Assembly (NCBI GenBank): GCA_947471745.1
Contig: CANJKZ010000068.1
Coordinates: 3,735,501-3,799,500, forward strand
Length of the DNA: 64,000 bases
Direction of reading: 5' to 3'
From: Closterium sp. Naga37s-1
Lineage: Eukaryota > Streptophyta > Zygnematophyceae > Desmidiales > Closteriaceae
Shown in pieces: positions 29,809 to 40,098 of the stretch; positions within the stretch are counted from its first letter, which is position 1, and each line of letters begins with the position of its first letter. The position numbers and the translations under genes were made by a program. The notes below the pieces were generated by a model. That model was not told the DNA's origin, ran no database searches, and was given only the letters and a program-made list of their open reading frames with translations.

Positions 29809-30850
29809 TTGTCTCGGCGATTTCCCCTGTTGCCGGCCGGTCGTGGCGTTTTAAATTCGCGCCATCATGTCCTCCTTTTTTCGCCATCGTGGATGTCGCA
29901 CTGTTGTTGCCCTGCAGCTCCGCTCGTGCCTTCTTCATTTTCCAACACGCCAAGAATCGATGTCCTGCTGCGCCGCAAAATTCGCACTTCTCATATTTTG
30001 TCGGCCGCTGCTTCGCGTCGATCTTGTCGATATCCATTGGGTCGCCGGTCGTGGGTGGTGCCGATCGCTTCGTGTCGAATGATCTGTTCGGCACGTGGCG
30101 TCGTGTCTCGGGCTCACATCGCATTTGCGCATCGAATCTCTCTGCTGCACACACCATGTCGCGGTAGTTGTTGTAGTTTGCGGCAATCACCTGTCGGCGG
30201 ACTTCCATCTTTAGCCCCTCAGTATACGCTTGGATTTTTTCCCCTTCGGTCAGGTCAGTAATTCGGTTGAAGAGGCTCTCCATCTGCTGCGTGTACTGTG
30301 TTACACTGCCGAACTGTTTATGCCGATGAATCTGCTGCCGCGCCATGTAGCTGGAGTTGATTGGTTCGAAACGTTGAATTAAAGCTTCCCGAAACTGCGT
30401 CCATGACCCCTCGCCTCGGATCTTATTGCTGTTGTAAATCCACTCGAGCGCTGGGCCTCGTAATAATGTCGCTGCGAGCCGAATCCGCATTGCATCGTGT
30501 GTCGGGGTCGTACAGCCAACGGCCTCGAAGTAAATTTCGAGAGTCGCAATGAATCGACGAACGTCAGTGCCTCTCGCATTCGGATTGAACGTCTCCGGTA
30601 GCATCGGACGTGCCGCCTCAAGATTCACTGTAGCCGCTGCCGCTGCCGCTGCTACTGGGTTAAGTGTCGGTGTCGCCGCTGCTGCTGCTGACGTCGCTGC
30701 TGCATTCGCCGCTGCGTTCGCTGCTGCTATGGCGGCTGCCGACTGGTTCGCGAGAAGCTCCTCTATTCGCTGGAGTGCCGCTCGCGTCTGGTCCAGGCCG
30801 GTGTGTAACTCCGTAATTTTCCGTATGGAATTATCACCTTTTTCCTCCAT
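29570..30850 (-). CDS. G1 gag
   Basis: 426 codons from ATG at 30850. An N-terminal coiled-coil-prone, Ala-rich segment is followed by a retrotrans_gag core ([49 protein letters not shown]) and a CX2CX4HX4C zinc knuckle ([14 protein letters not shown]). It overlaps pol by about 240 nt in a different frame. No internal stop is visible. Confidence 0.88.
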   Translation of the reverse strand: MEEKGDNSIRKITELHTGLDQTRAALQRIEELLANQSAAAIAAANAAANAAATSAAAAATPTLNPVAAAAAAATVNLEAARPMLPETFNPNARGTDVRRFIATLEIYFEAVGCTTPTHDAMRIRLAATLLRGPALEWIYNSNKIRGEGSWTQFREALIQRFEPINSSYMARQQIHRHKQFGSVTQYTQQMESLFNRITDLTEGEKIQAYTEGLKMEVRRQVIAANYNNYRDMVCAAERFDAQMRCEPETRRHVPNRSFDTKRSAPPTTGDPMDIDKIDAKQRPTKYEKCEFCGAAGHRFLACWKMKKARAELQGNNSATSTMAKKGGHDGANLKRHDRPATGEIAETNGGSAKQDSAPTGKLQPNTPESKNIPSRGFQAFKKFRGDFKAKKQPSDIIQVPEKLGKPLRSVEKGRAFQGVHILSPAA

Positions 30851-31283
30851 TTAGCGATTTATAAGAAGATTTACGACGAAAATATATGAATTTTAGGCGC
30901 GGGTCATCTTACTGTGAGTCGAGTTGACTGCAGAAATGACGAGGGCTGAATCTGTAGGTAACGTTATTCTCCCTTAGTCGAAATTCACGTCTGATCTCGG
31001 CCGTTGAGAAGAAATTCGATCCGACGCTCCAAATTCCAACTTTTTTGGGCGAAATTCTCGAGGCCGTTGAGATTCGAATCGATCCGACGGTCGAAATTCC
31101 AACTTTTTCGCCACTGGACCTGAGGAGTGTTCGAAAACCGGTTCGAGGGGGACGTTAGAAAATAGCGCGGAACTGGTTTACGTACCCGAAATCGGCGCTT
31201 TCCGTCGTCGCCCCCGCGGTTTTAAAAGCTAGGTTTAAGCGGTCGAAAAACTTCGCTTGCAAACAGGCTCTGATTACCAAGTA

Positions 31284-31561
31284 TGAGGATCTAGGATCGA
31301 GCTCAGAAAAGAGAATTGTAATTGAATTGAATGATCACATGGGTACAACACGAGGCTATATATAGGCTCGACACAAGGCCCCGTAACCAGGTGTTACGCG
31401 AAGGTTCCGCGGGTCGCGAAGCGTCCTGAACAGATCCTTCCCGAAGATGGTAGAAGGCAATTCGGTGGCACCCGAAAAGCCAGAATTCGGTGCACGCAAC
31501 CTAGCTCGGTGCTATAACTATAATAAAATATAGGAAAGCACCTAGCCTAGGAAATCAAACA
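31284..31561 (-). repeat. Putative 5' LTR of G1
   Basis: The primer binding site on the minus strand reads TTGGTAATCAGAGCC (31266-31280), with one extra A relative to the usual TGGTATCAGAGCC. The sequence beyond it contains a TATATATAG box (near 31360-31368) and ends in TG...-like borders. No second LTR is available to fix the borders. Confidence 0.45.
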
Positions 31562-31579
31562 ATTCATGCATGCATATAA

Positions 31580-32212
31580 TTATCTTATGCTAGAAATAGC
31601 ATGATAAAGTAAAGGCAAGCAAGCATAGCTGGCATAAGCCGTCGTACTCTCACACCCAGAATCAGCACCTCCGGCTCCAACACCCACCACAACAGCACCC
31701 CCAGATCCAGCAATTCGAGCACCACCACCCCCAACAGCAACACCCACAGAACCAGCACCACTAGCATCGGCACCTCCACTGTCAGCACCTGCATAAATAG
31801 AACTATCACCTCCAGCATCAGCTCCTCCGGCGTCATCAACCCCATAGTCCACTGCGACCTGCCGCGGCAACTCCGAAAGTTATTGTGGTGATTGTGAGGA
31901 CGACGTAGGGGTCTGGGGTGAGGGTGACGACATAGGAGGGGCAACCGAAGAGGGGGAGTTAGCGTGAGACACACCAGACAGGGCAGGACCTGGGTGGGGT
32001 GGGAATACTAGAGGAGCGGGACCAAGAGGACGAGTGGGAGTGAGGAAGAGGGAAGGGGGGGGAACCGGGGTACCTCGAAGGGGGTAGCGGACGTAAAAGG
32101 ACACGGACTTATCAAAAGTGATGTTGTGGGAGTCAAAGAACCGGTGGGAGGGAGGGTGGTGGAACAGACAGTCAGGGGCATCAACTAGAAATCCAAGGAA
32201 GACACATGGCAA
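31580..32212 (-). pseudogene. H integrase C-terminal piece and repeat linker
   Basis: MPCVFLGFLVDAPDCLFHH matches the integrase tail CVFLGFPPDAPGWQFYH of C and D. A Pro/Ser linker and then Gly/Ala/Asp repeats (31580-31870) correspond to the GGAEPGG linker. No reverse transcriptase is left. Confidence 0.72.
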
Positions 32213-32868
32213 TGTGCGAGTTGAGAGCTTGTCCGCGCAAGGATCGTGGACATCAGCCTAGGACATGAAACGCAGACGCGACACGAGGAGACCTGGTCCA
32301 GAGACGGGACGGCGAAACCTGTAGGCAAGAGACCCAGGTGGTAGGGCCGCTGCTACGGTAGTCACTCCCCAAATCACCAGGTCCGCACTGCAACTGAGGT
32401 CCCCAATGCTAGAACTCCCGCTGCTGCTGCTGCTGCTGCTGCCCCTGCTGCTATGCCGGGTATTGCTACTTAGGTTGTTGTTGCTGCTGCTACTGTGTCC
32501 CGGCCATACCCCCGGAGCCAGCACCCCCAATCATCGTATTTGTAGTGCAGGCCCTGCCTCCAGAGTCGCCTCCTCCTGACGCAAAATTACCTGCACTACC
32601 TCCACTAGCTCCACCTCGGCCACCCATCCCCCCCTTCTTACCTTCCTTACCCTGTTTGTGCCAACCAGTGGTAGAAACAAATGCGGTCTCCTCAGTAAAA
32701 GACGACTCAACAGCAGCAAGTGAAGAAGTGAAGGTCAGAAGCTGGGGTGCAGCACACCCCCCTTGATGTTGTTGAGAGTGGTGACCCTTTCGGAGAAACG
32801 TGTCGCATGCAGCACAAGAGGCGGCCAGGGGGGTGGCTAGTAAGCTAGGCAGTGGTACAGACAACACA

Positions 32869-33341
32869 TTAGCTTGCGTCGAGTGAGTGTAGGTGACTGA
32901 CTAGGTCAGCAGTAGTGTGAAACGCAGCAAGGTCTGGGAAGAAGAACGGCAAGAGGAGGCATCCGAGAGAGGCAGAGGAAGGAGTGGAATAACGAGAGAC
33001 AATGGCATCATAGCACTCCTTCGTTGACATAACCTTGCTGAAATAGACGCACTCGGCTTTAGGGAGGAGACTGCTGAGAGCGACTCGTGCAGCAGAGTTG
33101 CGAGACTCCCACAATGAGTACTCCGTGTGGCGAGCAGCAAACTTCTCATTGTCCGTGCCAGTGTGCTCAGGAGGCAGTTGGGTGGGATGCGGAGGGGCAT
33201 GAGATCATCCGACGTGTGAGCGTACAACGTGTTACCGTCTTAGCGCCAGCTCTGGATGTAAAGCTTGACGTGCACCAGCCCGATGCTAAAATATATAGCT
33301 CGATTTTCTGCGCCGAACCGCAGAACTCTGACGAACGCCAT
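32869..33341 (-). pseudogene. H gag N-terminal fragment
   Basis: From an ATG at 33341 the residues MAFVRVLRFGAENRAI align with the start of C gag, followed by a stop. In another frame, 33114-32869 contains YDAIVSRYSTPSSASLGCLL and LFPDLAAF-like FFPDLAAFHTTADLVSHL. It is clearly related to C gag but frameshifted. The following piece 32867-32490 is Gly/Ser-rich. Confidence 0.72.
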
Positions 33342-33439
33342 GGTGCAGGAAAACGGTTAGAGACGGCAGTCTATGAATGGCTGGCTGGGAACGGCTGGTT
33401 AGGAACGACAGGCTAGGAACGGCAACAGCAGGCTAGGAA

Positions 33440-33905
33440 GGGCAGGCTATGAGCTAACCCGAAACCTTAAACGGCGCCAGAAATCGTATTGTGACTTCCA
33501 GCCACTGCTAGGAGGTTGCGGCTTGTTGGCTAGCGGTGCACGCTACTTGCGAGGCGGGGGCTGGCTAGCGGGGCGTGCTGCTAGCAGTTCATAGGCTGGC
33601 TGACGGGGCGCCCTTCTAGCTAGCGGGGCGTGCGCTAGTGGTGCGTGTGCTGGCTGGCGAGCCGCGCGCTGGTTGGCTGGCGGGCGCGCGCTAGCAAGGC
33701 GCGTGATGGCTGGCGGGGCATGCGCAGACAGGGTGCGCTGGCGGGGTACGGGCTGCTGGCGACATGCGCACTAGCGGGGCGCGCTGGTTGGGTGGTGTGG
33801 CTAGCTGGCGGGGCGCGCTGGCTGGCGGCATGCGCACTAACGGGCAGTGCGCTGGCTGGCTGACTGACGAAGGCGGAGTTAGCGGGCAGGCTGGCTGGCT
33901 GGCTA
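33440..33905. repeat. Degenerate GC-rich repeats in the H leader
   Basis: Irregular repeats built from ctggctagcggggcgcg-like pieces fill the space between the H gag start and the primer binding site. The position matches the leader arrays of A1, C and D. No gene is supported. Confidence 0.65.
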
Positions 33906-34163
33906 GGGCACGTTAGGAGCTACCAGTACCAGGCGAGCGGTCCATTGGCTAGAATCGACCTACGATGATACCATGTCAGGAGTGCAAGACAGCAGAGTTG
34001 TATGAACAGAGCAGAAAGCTGGTGCATATGCCTAACCCTAACATAGGCTAAGTAGGGTAACACAACAATGTTACAAACACTCTTTGACATCACAAGCTTT
34101 TTCACAAATCCTTGTTTATTTGAATCCCATTTCTGATTTTTGTTTGGACCCCTTTTGGGGGAG

Positions 34164-34355
34164 GGGTGCGCCTTCCTCAGAGTTAGTGCAATACTGAGGC
34201 GACGCTTGCAGGGCCGACCAGCAAGCTGGCCATTGGCACCTGCCCCCAAAAGAAATTAATTTAACATCATGTGGACCGATGGTCAACGTATCAGATATTA
34301 AACTGATAAGAACAGATACTACACTTGATCTTAGCCAAAAGGCCGAGAAAGGTAT
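34164..34355 (-). ncRNA. U2 snRNA gene copy 2, canonical start
   Basis: The minus strand starts ATACCTTTCTCGGCCTTTTG, the standard plant U2 5' end. It continues with the branch-point recognition sequence GTGTAGTATC, stem IIa, stem IIb with one mismatch (GTTGACC/GGTCCAC, where copy 1 is perfect), the Sm-site region and stem IV, ending GCGCACCC. Length is 192 nt. The end was set by analogy with the conserved GCACCC end of U2. Flanks from about 34119 to 34537 are shared with copy 1. This copy is the better candidate for a working U2 gene. Confidence 0.93.
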
Positions 34356-34380
34356 GCCTGTAACGAGCAATAATTTCGCG

Positions 34381-34423
34381 TTTATTTTCCGCTTTGGCAG
34401 TTCCCGGTCGTGTTCCGTGGGTC
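34381..34423 (-). promoter_or_regulatory. U2 copy 2 promoter elements
   Basis: TATA-like AAAATAAA (complement of 34381-34388) lies at -26 to -33. USE-like GACCCACGGAA (complement of 34413-34423) lies upstream of it. About 24 bp separate the two motifs. Plant Pol II snRNA genes usually show about 33 bp, so the USE assignment needs checking. Confidence 0.5.
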
Positions 34424-34838
34424 TCACCGACCATCCGTTCCTTCATCCTGGTGCCACGTGTACAGCATGGCTGTCAGCCTGGTTTGGTTTCAACTGAAAC
34501 CCTACAGGCGAGCGATATCACACACAACACACACGTCATGCAAAGCAGGTTGATTTATCGGAGTCCTCTCCACTGCACGCACTGCAGTGCAAACAGTTTT
34601 CAGCCCAGCATGCCCCCACGCGACGCGATTTCCACGCGTCGCCTCCATGGTGTCCCGTCGTGGCTTTCGATAATGTCGCGTCGTGACTCTCGAGAGTAAC
34701 TGTACCCGTTTGCGCCGCGGCGTCGTGCTGCGTGTTCCTCCCAGCACCCCTTGGTAGTAATCCTTCCCATGGTTCGCCGCCGGGGGGCCCTCATGAGCAG
34801 CGCCGCTCGTCGCAGTACCGCCTCCGCCGGACCACACG

Positions 34839-35000
34839 AGTCCACCTCCGCGTGCCCAGCGCCTCTCAAAATTCCGCGCGCCGTTAAGCGCAACTCCGCC
34901 GAATACTCGAGTGCCAGTGGCACTCGAGTCCACCTCCCCGCACCCAGCGCCTCTCAAGCGTCCGCTCGCCGTTCAGCGCAACGCCATCCGCCCCGACGCG
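34839..35000 (+). repeat. Tandem duplication of about 85 bp in arm 1
   Basis: The block cgagtccacctccgcgtgcc and the following about 65 bp recurs from 34924 onward with changes. Between the copies lies a near-perfect 25-bp palindrome (34904-34928) centred on TGCCAGTGGCA. Arm 2 has one copy. Confidence 0.7.
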
Positions 35001-35386
35001 GCCGGCGACGCGCGACGCGGCGACTCTCTACGCTGACGACGCGCAACGCTCGACTTGGATGGAAGGGAAGCCTGACCGCCTGGGAGGAGTGAGCTGGGTG
35101 GGCGCGAGCAGCCTTGTGTGTTTTGAGTCAACTCAAAACACACCTTTTGAATCGACTCAAAACACACGCTGACGACGCGCAACGCTCGAGTCGGATGGGA
35201 AGCCTGACCGCCGGGGAGGAGTGAGCTGGGAGCGAGCAGCCTTGGAAGGCAGGCTTCGCGAGACGTGGCGAAGGCTGCGAATGTGCAGCGAAGGCCGGTT
35301 ATAAGCAGCGATTCGGAGTGAAGTGCGCGACGACGAGTGAGGTGCAGGGAACTGGCTCTCTCATCTTCCCCCCACCCTCTCGTTCC

Positions 35387-35690
35387 CTCCCCACCCGCTC
35401 ATCCCCTCCCCACCCGCTCATCCCCTCCCCACCCGCTCATCCCCTCCCCACCCGCTCATCCCCTCCCCACCCGCTCATCCCCTCCCCACCCGCTCATCCC
35501 CTCCCCACCCGCTCATCCCCTCCCCACCCTCTCATTCCCTCCCCACCCCCTCATCCTCTCCCCACCCTCTCATGCCTTCTCCACCCTCTCATCCCCTCCA
35601 CACCCCCTCATCCCCTCCCCAACCTCTCCTCCTCTCCTCACACTCTCCTCCTCTCCTCACCCTCTCCTCCTCTCCCTAACGCGGCACTAC
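35387..35690 (+). repeat. 18-bp pyrimidine-rich minisatellite
   Basis: About 8 near-perfect copies of ccacccgctcatcccctc are followed by degenerate ones. The counterpart in arm 2 is at 59560-59740, purine-rich on the plus strand. Pro/Ser-rich frames over it are artefacts. Confidence 0.85.
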
Positions 35691-35999
35691 GACCTACTGT
35701 GCAAAGGCAGCTTCTCCGTGCTACGATGCGTGCAATCCGTCTCGCACTCGTGCGACTTCATGCCGACTCCTGTCACCCCCATTGCTAAAACTTCGCCCTT
35801 ACTACTTATCACTCATACAACCTCCGCTCGCCCCCCGCTCCCACCCGCCCAGCGTTTCCCACACCCGATTTCAAGCTCCTGCCGCCAATTGTCGGCTGTT
35901 TTTAAGTCCACGTTTTTTGCTGGTGGGCGATCACATCACAGACTGCCGCCATTTGTCGGCTGTTTTTAAGTCCACAGACATCTACTTCCCTCTCCTCTC

Positions 36000-38400
36000 C
36001 AGCCCCCCCACCTCCCCCTCCTCCTCCCCCTCCTCCCCCTCCCTCCCCACCCCGCGCTCTTTCCCCCTCCCGTCACCGTCAGGATCCTGTCGCCACATGT
36101 CGGCTCTGGATAGGTCCGCGACCTTCTGCTGGTGGGCAGTGACGGGGACGATCCAGCACCCACGCACGTGGTGCTGGAAGGGCCCGTTTGTTGCGTTCCC
36201 GGAGACTTTTTGAGTCGACTCAAAAGTCACCTGCTGGTGGGCACTGGGCGGTAAAGGGGATGATCCACCCACCCACGTGGTGCTGAAAGGGCGCGTTCGT
36301 TGCATTCTAAGGAGCAGCACCAGCAACGCGTTCCTTCCCTCTCCTCCCCTCCCCGCCCCTTCCCTCTCTCCTGTCCCCTCCCCTCCCCTCCCCTCCACTC
36401 CCCTCCCCTCCCCTCCCCTCCCCTCCCCTCCCTCCATTCCCCTCCCCTCCCCTCTCCTCCCCTCCCCTCCCCTCCCCTCCCCTCACCTCCCCTCCCCTCA
36501 CCTCCCCTCCCCTCCCCTCCCTCCCCTCCCGTCCCATCCCTTCTCTGACCTACTGGGCATCCCGTTGTGCCCTCACCTCGCCTGCTTCGCCTTGTCCCAC
36601 TATCTGCCCCTCTCTGCACCACCCCTTACAGGAAGGAGCACAGCAAAACTGATTCTTACCGTGTGCAGTGCTCTCTCCTTGGCCTCACCTTTCCGTTTCA
36701 TCGCTCCCTTTGCATCACCCCTCACATGGAAGCAGAGAAGCAAGGCCGACTCTCGCTCTGCCAACTGCTATGCACCACTCGAGTCCATCTGCCGCTAACC
36801 TGTCTCTTGGTGCCTCATAGCCTGCCCCTTTCTCTCCTGTCACCTATCACCTGGCACCTGCTCTCGCCCCCCCCCCCCCCCCTTGCATGGAATCAGAGCA
36901 GCAAGGCCGACTCACTTTGTGCCACTCTCAATGCCTGTGTGCTCCCTTGTTGCCTCTTCTTACCTGCTTAATTTCCCCTTTCTCTTCCTTCTGTCACCTC
37001 TCACCTTTAACACTCCCGCACCACCCCTTATAGGGAAGGAGTACAGCGAGGCTGAGTCACCCGCGATACCCTGTCTTTCCTGCCCCGCTTATCCCGCTTG
37101 CTCCGCTTGTTTCTCCCCCTCGCAGGGAAGGAGGGAGTACAGCAGGGGCCGATTCACGCTGTGCCACTCTCAATGGCCATGTGCTCTCCAACGGCACTCC
37201 TGCATCTACATCCCGTGAGTGACCCTGAATCTGTGAGCCTTGTCCTGTATGCCTTATCCTGTATGCCTTATCCTGTATGCCTTATCCTGTATGCCTTATC
37301 ATTTATGCCTTATCCCGTATGCTCTAGCCTGTATGCCATAGCCTGTATGCCCTATCATGTATGCCTTATCCTGTATGCCCTATCCTGTATGCCCTCTCCC
37401 GTATGCCTTAGCCTGTAAGACGTTCAAGGACTCGTCAACTTCCTTGCTTTCCCCCCCTCCCCATTTCCCCCTCCCCTTGACCTCCCCCTTCCCCCTCTCC
37501 CCTTTCCCCTTTCCTCGTTCCCCCTTCCTTCTTCCTTTCCCTCCTCCATTCCCCCTCCCTTTCCCCCTCCCTTTTCCACTCCCTTCCCCCCTCCCTTCCC
37601 CACTCCCTTCCCCCCTCCCCGCCCTCCTCCTTTCCCTCTTCCCTTCCCCCCTCCCTTCCCCCTCCCTTCCCCCCTCCCTTCCCCCTTCCCTTCCTCCCTC
37701 CCTTCCCCATCCCTCCTCCCCTTCCTCTTCCCTTCCCTCCTCCCTTCTCTCCTCCCTTCCCTTTTTCCTTCCCTCCTCCCTTCCCTCCTCCCTGCCCTCC
37801 TTCCTTCATCCTCCCTTCCCTCCTGCACATTTGGCCTTCTCAAACCTTCCTCCTCCATCCTCCACTCTACGGTCTCCCTTCCTAGCCCAGCTACATCCAC
37901 GCATCATCCACCGCCCTCCCTCACTGCACCACAAGCCTCTTCCCGTCTCAGCTACATGGTGACGTCGTCTGCTTCTCATCGTGCTCCCACCCTTCGCGTA
38001 CCCCTTCAACGCCAATCCCCCACAACAGCCCTCACAGGTACGCCATGGCATCACGAGCGCCCTTCTTTCCTCTCCTACTGAACGGCCATCTCCCTCGGCC
38101 AGCTATAAGGCGATGTCATATGACCCATCCAAACCCATCCAAACCCTCCCAAACCCACCCCAACCCACGCACCCCATCCCTCACAGGTACGGAATGTCAT
38201 TTTGAGGTCTTCCCTCGCCATCCCTCCCATCCCAATTCGGTCCCTCCCATCCAATCATGGCATGTCGGCGCCCCTTCTCTCCGCTCCTCTAGTTCGCCGT
38301 CTCCCTCGGCTTTTGAGACGTCTCAACCGCCAGCTGTAAGGCGGCGTCATCCTCTTTGCCACGAGCTTCCTGGAAGGTTCCAAGCACGGCCCTCCAGACC
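36000..38400. other. Non-coding part of arm 1 with several simple-sequence arrays
   Basis: Contains a CT-rich tract (36340-36540), about 13 copies of the 14-mer tcctgtatgcctta (37230-37420) and a long pyrimidine tract (37435-37830). No conserved coding block was recognised. Reading frames here are repeat translations. Confidence 0.7.
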
Positions 38401-38450
38401 CCATCTACTTGTGGAAATCTTCGGGCAATCAAGGAACCTACCTACCTTTA

Positions 38451-39300
38451 GGGCGGAGAAGCTACCTGCAGGGCGGAGAAACTACCTGTGGGGCGGAGAA
38501 ACTACCTGTGGGGCGGAGAAACTACCTGTGGGGCGGAGAAACTACCTGCGGGGCGGAGAAGCTACCTGTGGGGCGGAGAAACTACCTGTGGGGCGGAGAA
38601 GCTACCTGTGGGGCAGAGAAACTACCTGTGGGGCGGAGAAGCTACCTGTGGGGCAGAGAAACTACCTGCAGGGCGGAGAAACTACCTGTGGGGCGGAGAA
38701 ACTACCTGTGGGGCGGAGAAACTACCTGTGGGGCGGAGAAACTACCTGTGGGGCGGAGAAACTACCTGCGGGGCGGAGAAGCTACCTGTGGGGCGGAGAA
38801 ACTACCTGTGGGGCGGAGAAGCTACCTGTGGGGCAGAGAAACTACCTGTGGGGCAGAGAAACTACCTGCAGGGCGGAGAAACTACCTGTGGGGCGGAGAA
38901 ACTACCTGTGGGGCGGAGAAACTACCTGTGGGGCAGAGAAACTACCTGTGGGGCAGAGAAACTACCTGTGGGGCAGAGAAACTACCTGTGGGGCGGAGAA
39001 ACTACCTGTGGGGCGGAGAAACTACCTGCGGGGCGGAGAAGCTACCTGTGGGGCAGAGAAACTACCTGTGGGGCGGAGAAGCTACCTGTGGGGCAGAGAA
39101 ACTACCTGCAGGGCGGAGAAACTACCTGTGGGGCAGAGAAACTACCTGTGGGGCGGAGAAGCTACCTGTGGGGCGGAGAAGCTACCTGCAGGGCGGAGAA
39201 ACTACCTGTGGGGCGGAGAAACTACCTGCGGGGCGGAGAAACTACCTGTGGGGCAGAGAAACTACCTGTGGGCCGGAGAAACTACCTGTGGGGCGGAAAA
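38451..39300 (+). repeat. 20-bp minisatellite, about 42 units
   Basis: The unit is ctacctgtggggcggagaaa with a few recurring variants (tg/ca/cg before gggc, gg/ca in gggc(g/a)g, a/g before ctacc). Since 20 is not a multiple of 3 and the unit has no stop in any plus frame, three overlapping long frames stay open and translate into the same 20-residue repeat. The equivalent site in arm 2 (about 57755-57800) has only one or two degenerate units. Confidence 0.93.
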
Positions 39301-39736
39301 CAGGAGAGCCGACCTTGTGCACTGGCCTGTCTCTAAAGGCGCTTCATTCGTCTGCATGGATGCCAAATGAACCGCTCTGCACCATCTAAATGTCATCTGA
39401 ACCACCCTGCACTTTGCCATCCTCCTCTCTTTGTCCACTTCTCCAGATGCTGCAAGGGAAGTGACTTCTGCATTGACGTTCGATTTTGCAAGTTGTCTGT
39501 TACTGATGGGGCCAAGGTGGCAGTGGGAATTGGCGCTGCAGTGAGGAGCATAGAGGGAGACCGCAAAATGGCTACAGCGAATGAGTTGAAATCGCAGCTG
39601 GCAAGAACATGTGAAGGTGCATGCATGCACATGATTCTACCTGATTGGTTCTGCATCAAAAAGATCTCATCATCTCTACAGCTGTTTCTGGAACATCAGC
39701 AGCACCGTACCAGAAACATTTCAACTGGCATCTTCA

Positions 39737-40098
39737 TTCAAACGCAATGGCATCCAGGGTCCCATTCTCCACTATCTCATTCACCACTAAAATACCTGTT
39801 TTTCTTTAGCCCCAGGGGCGGGGCGGGGTATATCCGGGGGGAAACAGTATACAGAAAAGGGGGGTCTCAAAATGATTAGGGGCAAAAGGATGTCCTCACA
39901 AAACTTGCCAGAAAAAGAGTCCCACTACACATTAGAGAGTCCCGGGGGACCCTTTTACCGGCGGGTCCTATAGCCGGCATAATACTTTATTCTGATAGTA
40001 TTTGCTGTATTATCTCAAGCTACAAATCACAGTTGCTATTCCATCCCTTCAAACGCAATGGCATCCAGGGTCCCATTCTCCACTATCTCATTCACCAC
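39737..40098. repeat. 51-bp direct repeat of the GT1 3' end flanking a 260-bp block
   Basis: 39737-39787 and 40048-40098 are identical by eye. The second copy is the last coding stretch of GT1 apart from its final few codons. The 260 bp between them (39788-40047) have no counterpart in arm 2 and contain no gene. Confidence 0.88.

Larger units (their letters stand above)
26729..31561 (-). mobile_element. Ty3/gypsy element G1, 3'-truncated
   Basis: Minus-strand order is putative 5' LTR, primer binding site (31266-31280), leader, gag, then protease-RT-RNase H-integrase, the gypsy order. The homology stops inside the integrase, just after the conserved [16 protein letters not shown] block, so the integrase C-terminus and 3' LTR are missing. 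The leader (30851-31265) contains two related blocks of about 45 bp (near 31000-31050 and 31065-31110). Confidence 0.85.
31570..34079 (-). mobile_element. Decayed copia remnant H of the A1/C/D group
   Basis: Minus-strand order is LTR (33974-34079), primer binding site TGGTATCATCG (33963-33973), gag start (33341), further gag pieces, then integrase C-terminal and linker pieces down to about 31580. The gag resembles C gag. Internal deletions removed most of pol, and several frameshifts and stops are present. The right LTR is 106 bp (TGTTTGTAACATTG...CTCCTGACA), again very short. Confidence 0.72.

Noticed and set aside
29754..30261. Plus-strand frames opposite G1 gag
   Set aside because: Shadow frames. 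The minus strand shows a clear gag with zinc knuckle.
38451..39300. Possible CRISPR array
   Set aside because: The 20-bp units are contiguous with no unique spacers, and the window is eukaryotic.
38045..39389. Three overlapping plus-strand frames of 280-440 codons with Gly/Arg/Tyr/Leu repeats
   Set aside because: They are translations of a 20-bp minisatellite without stops. No start context or non-repeat domain supports a gene, and arm 2 lacks the array.
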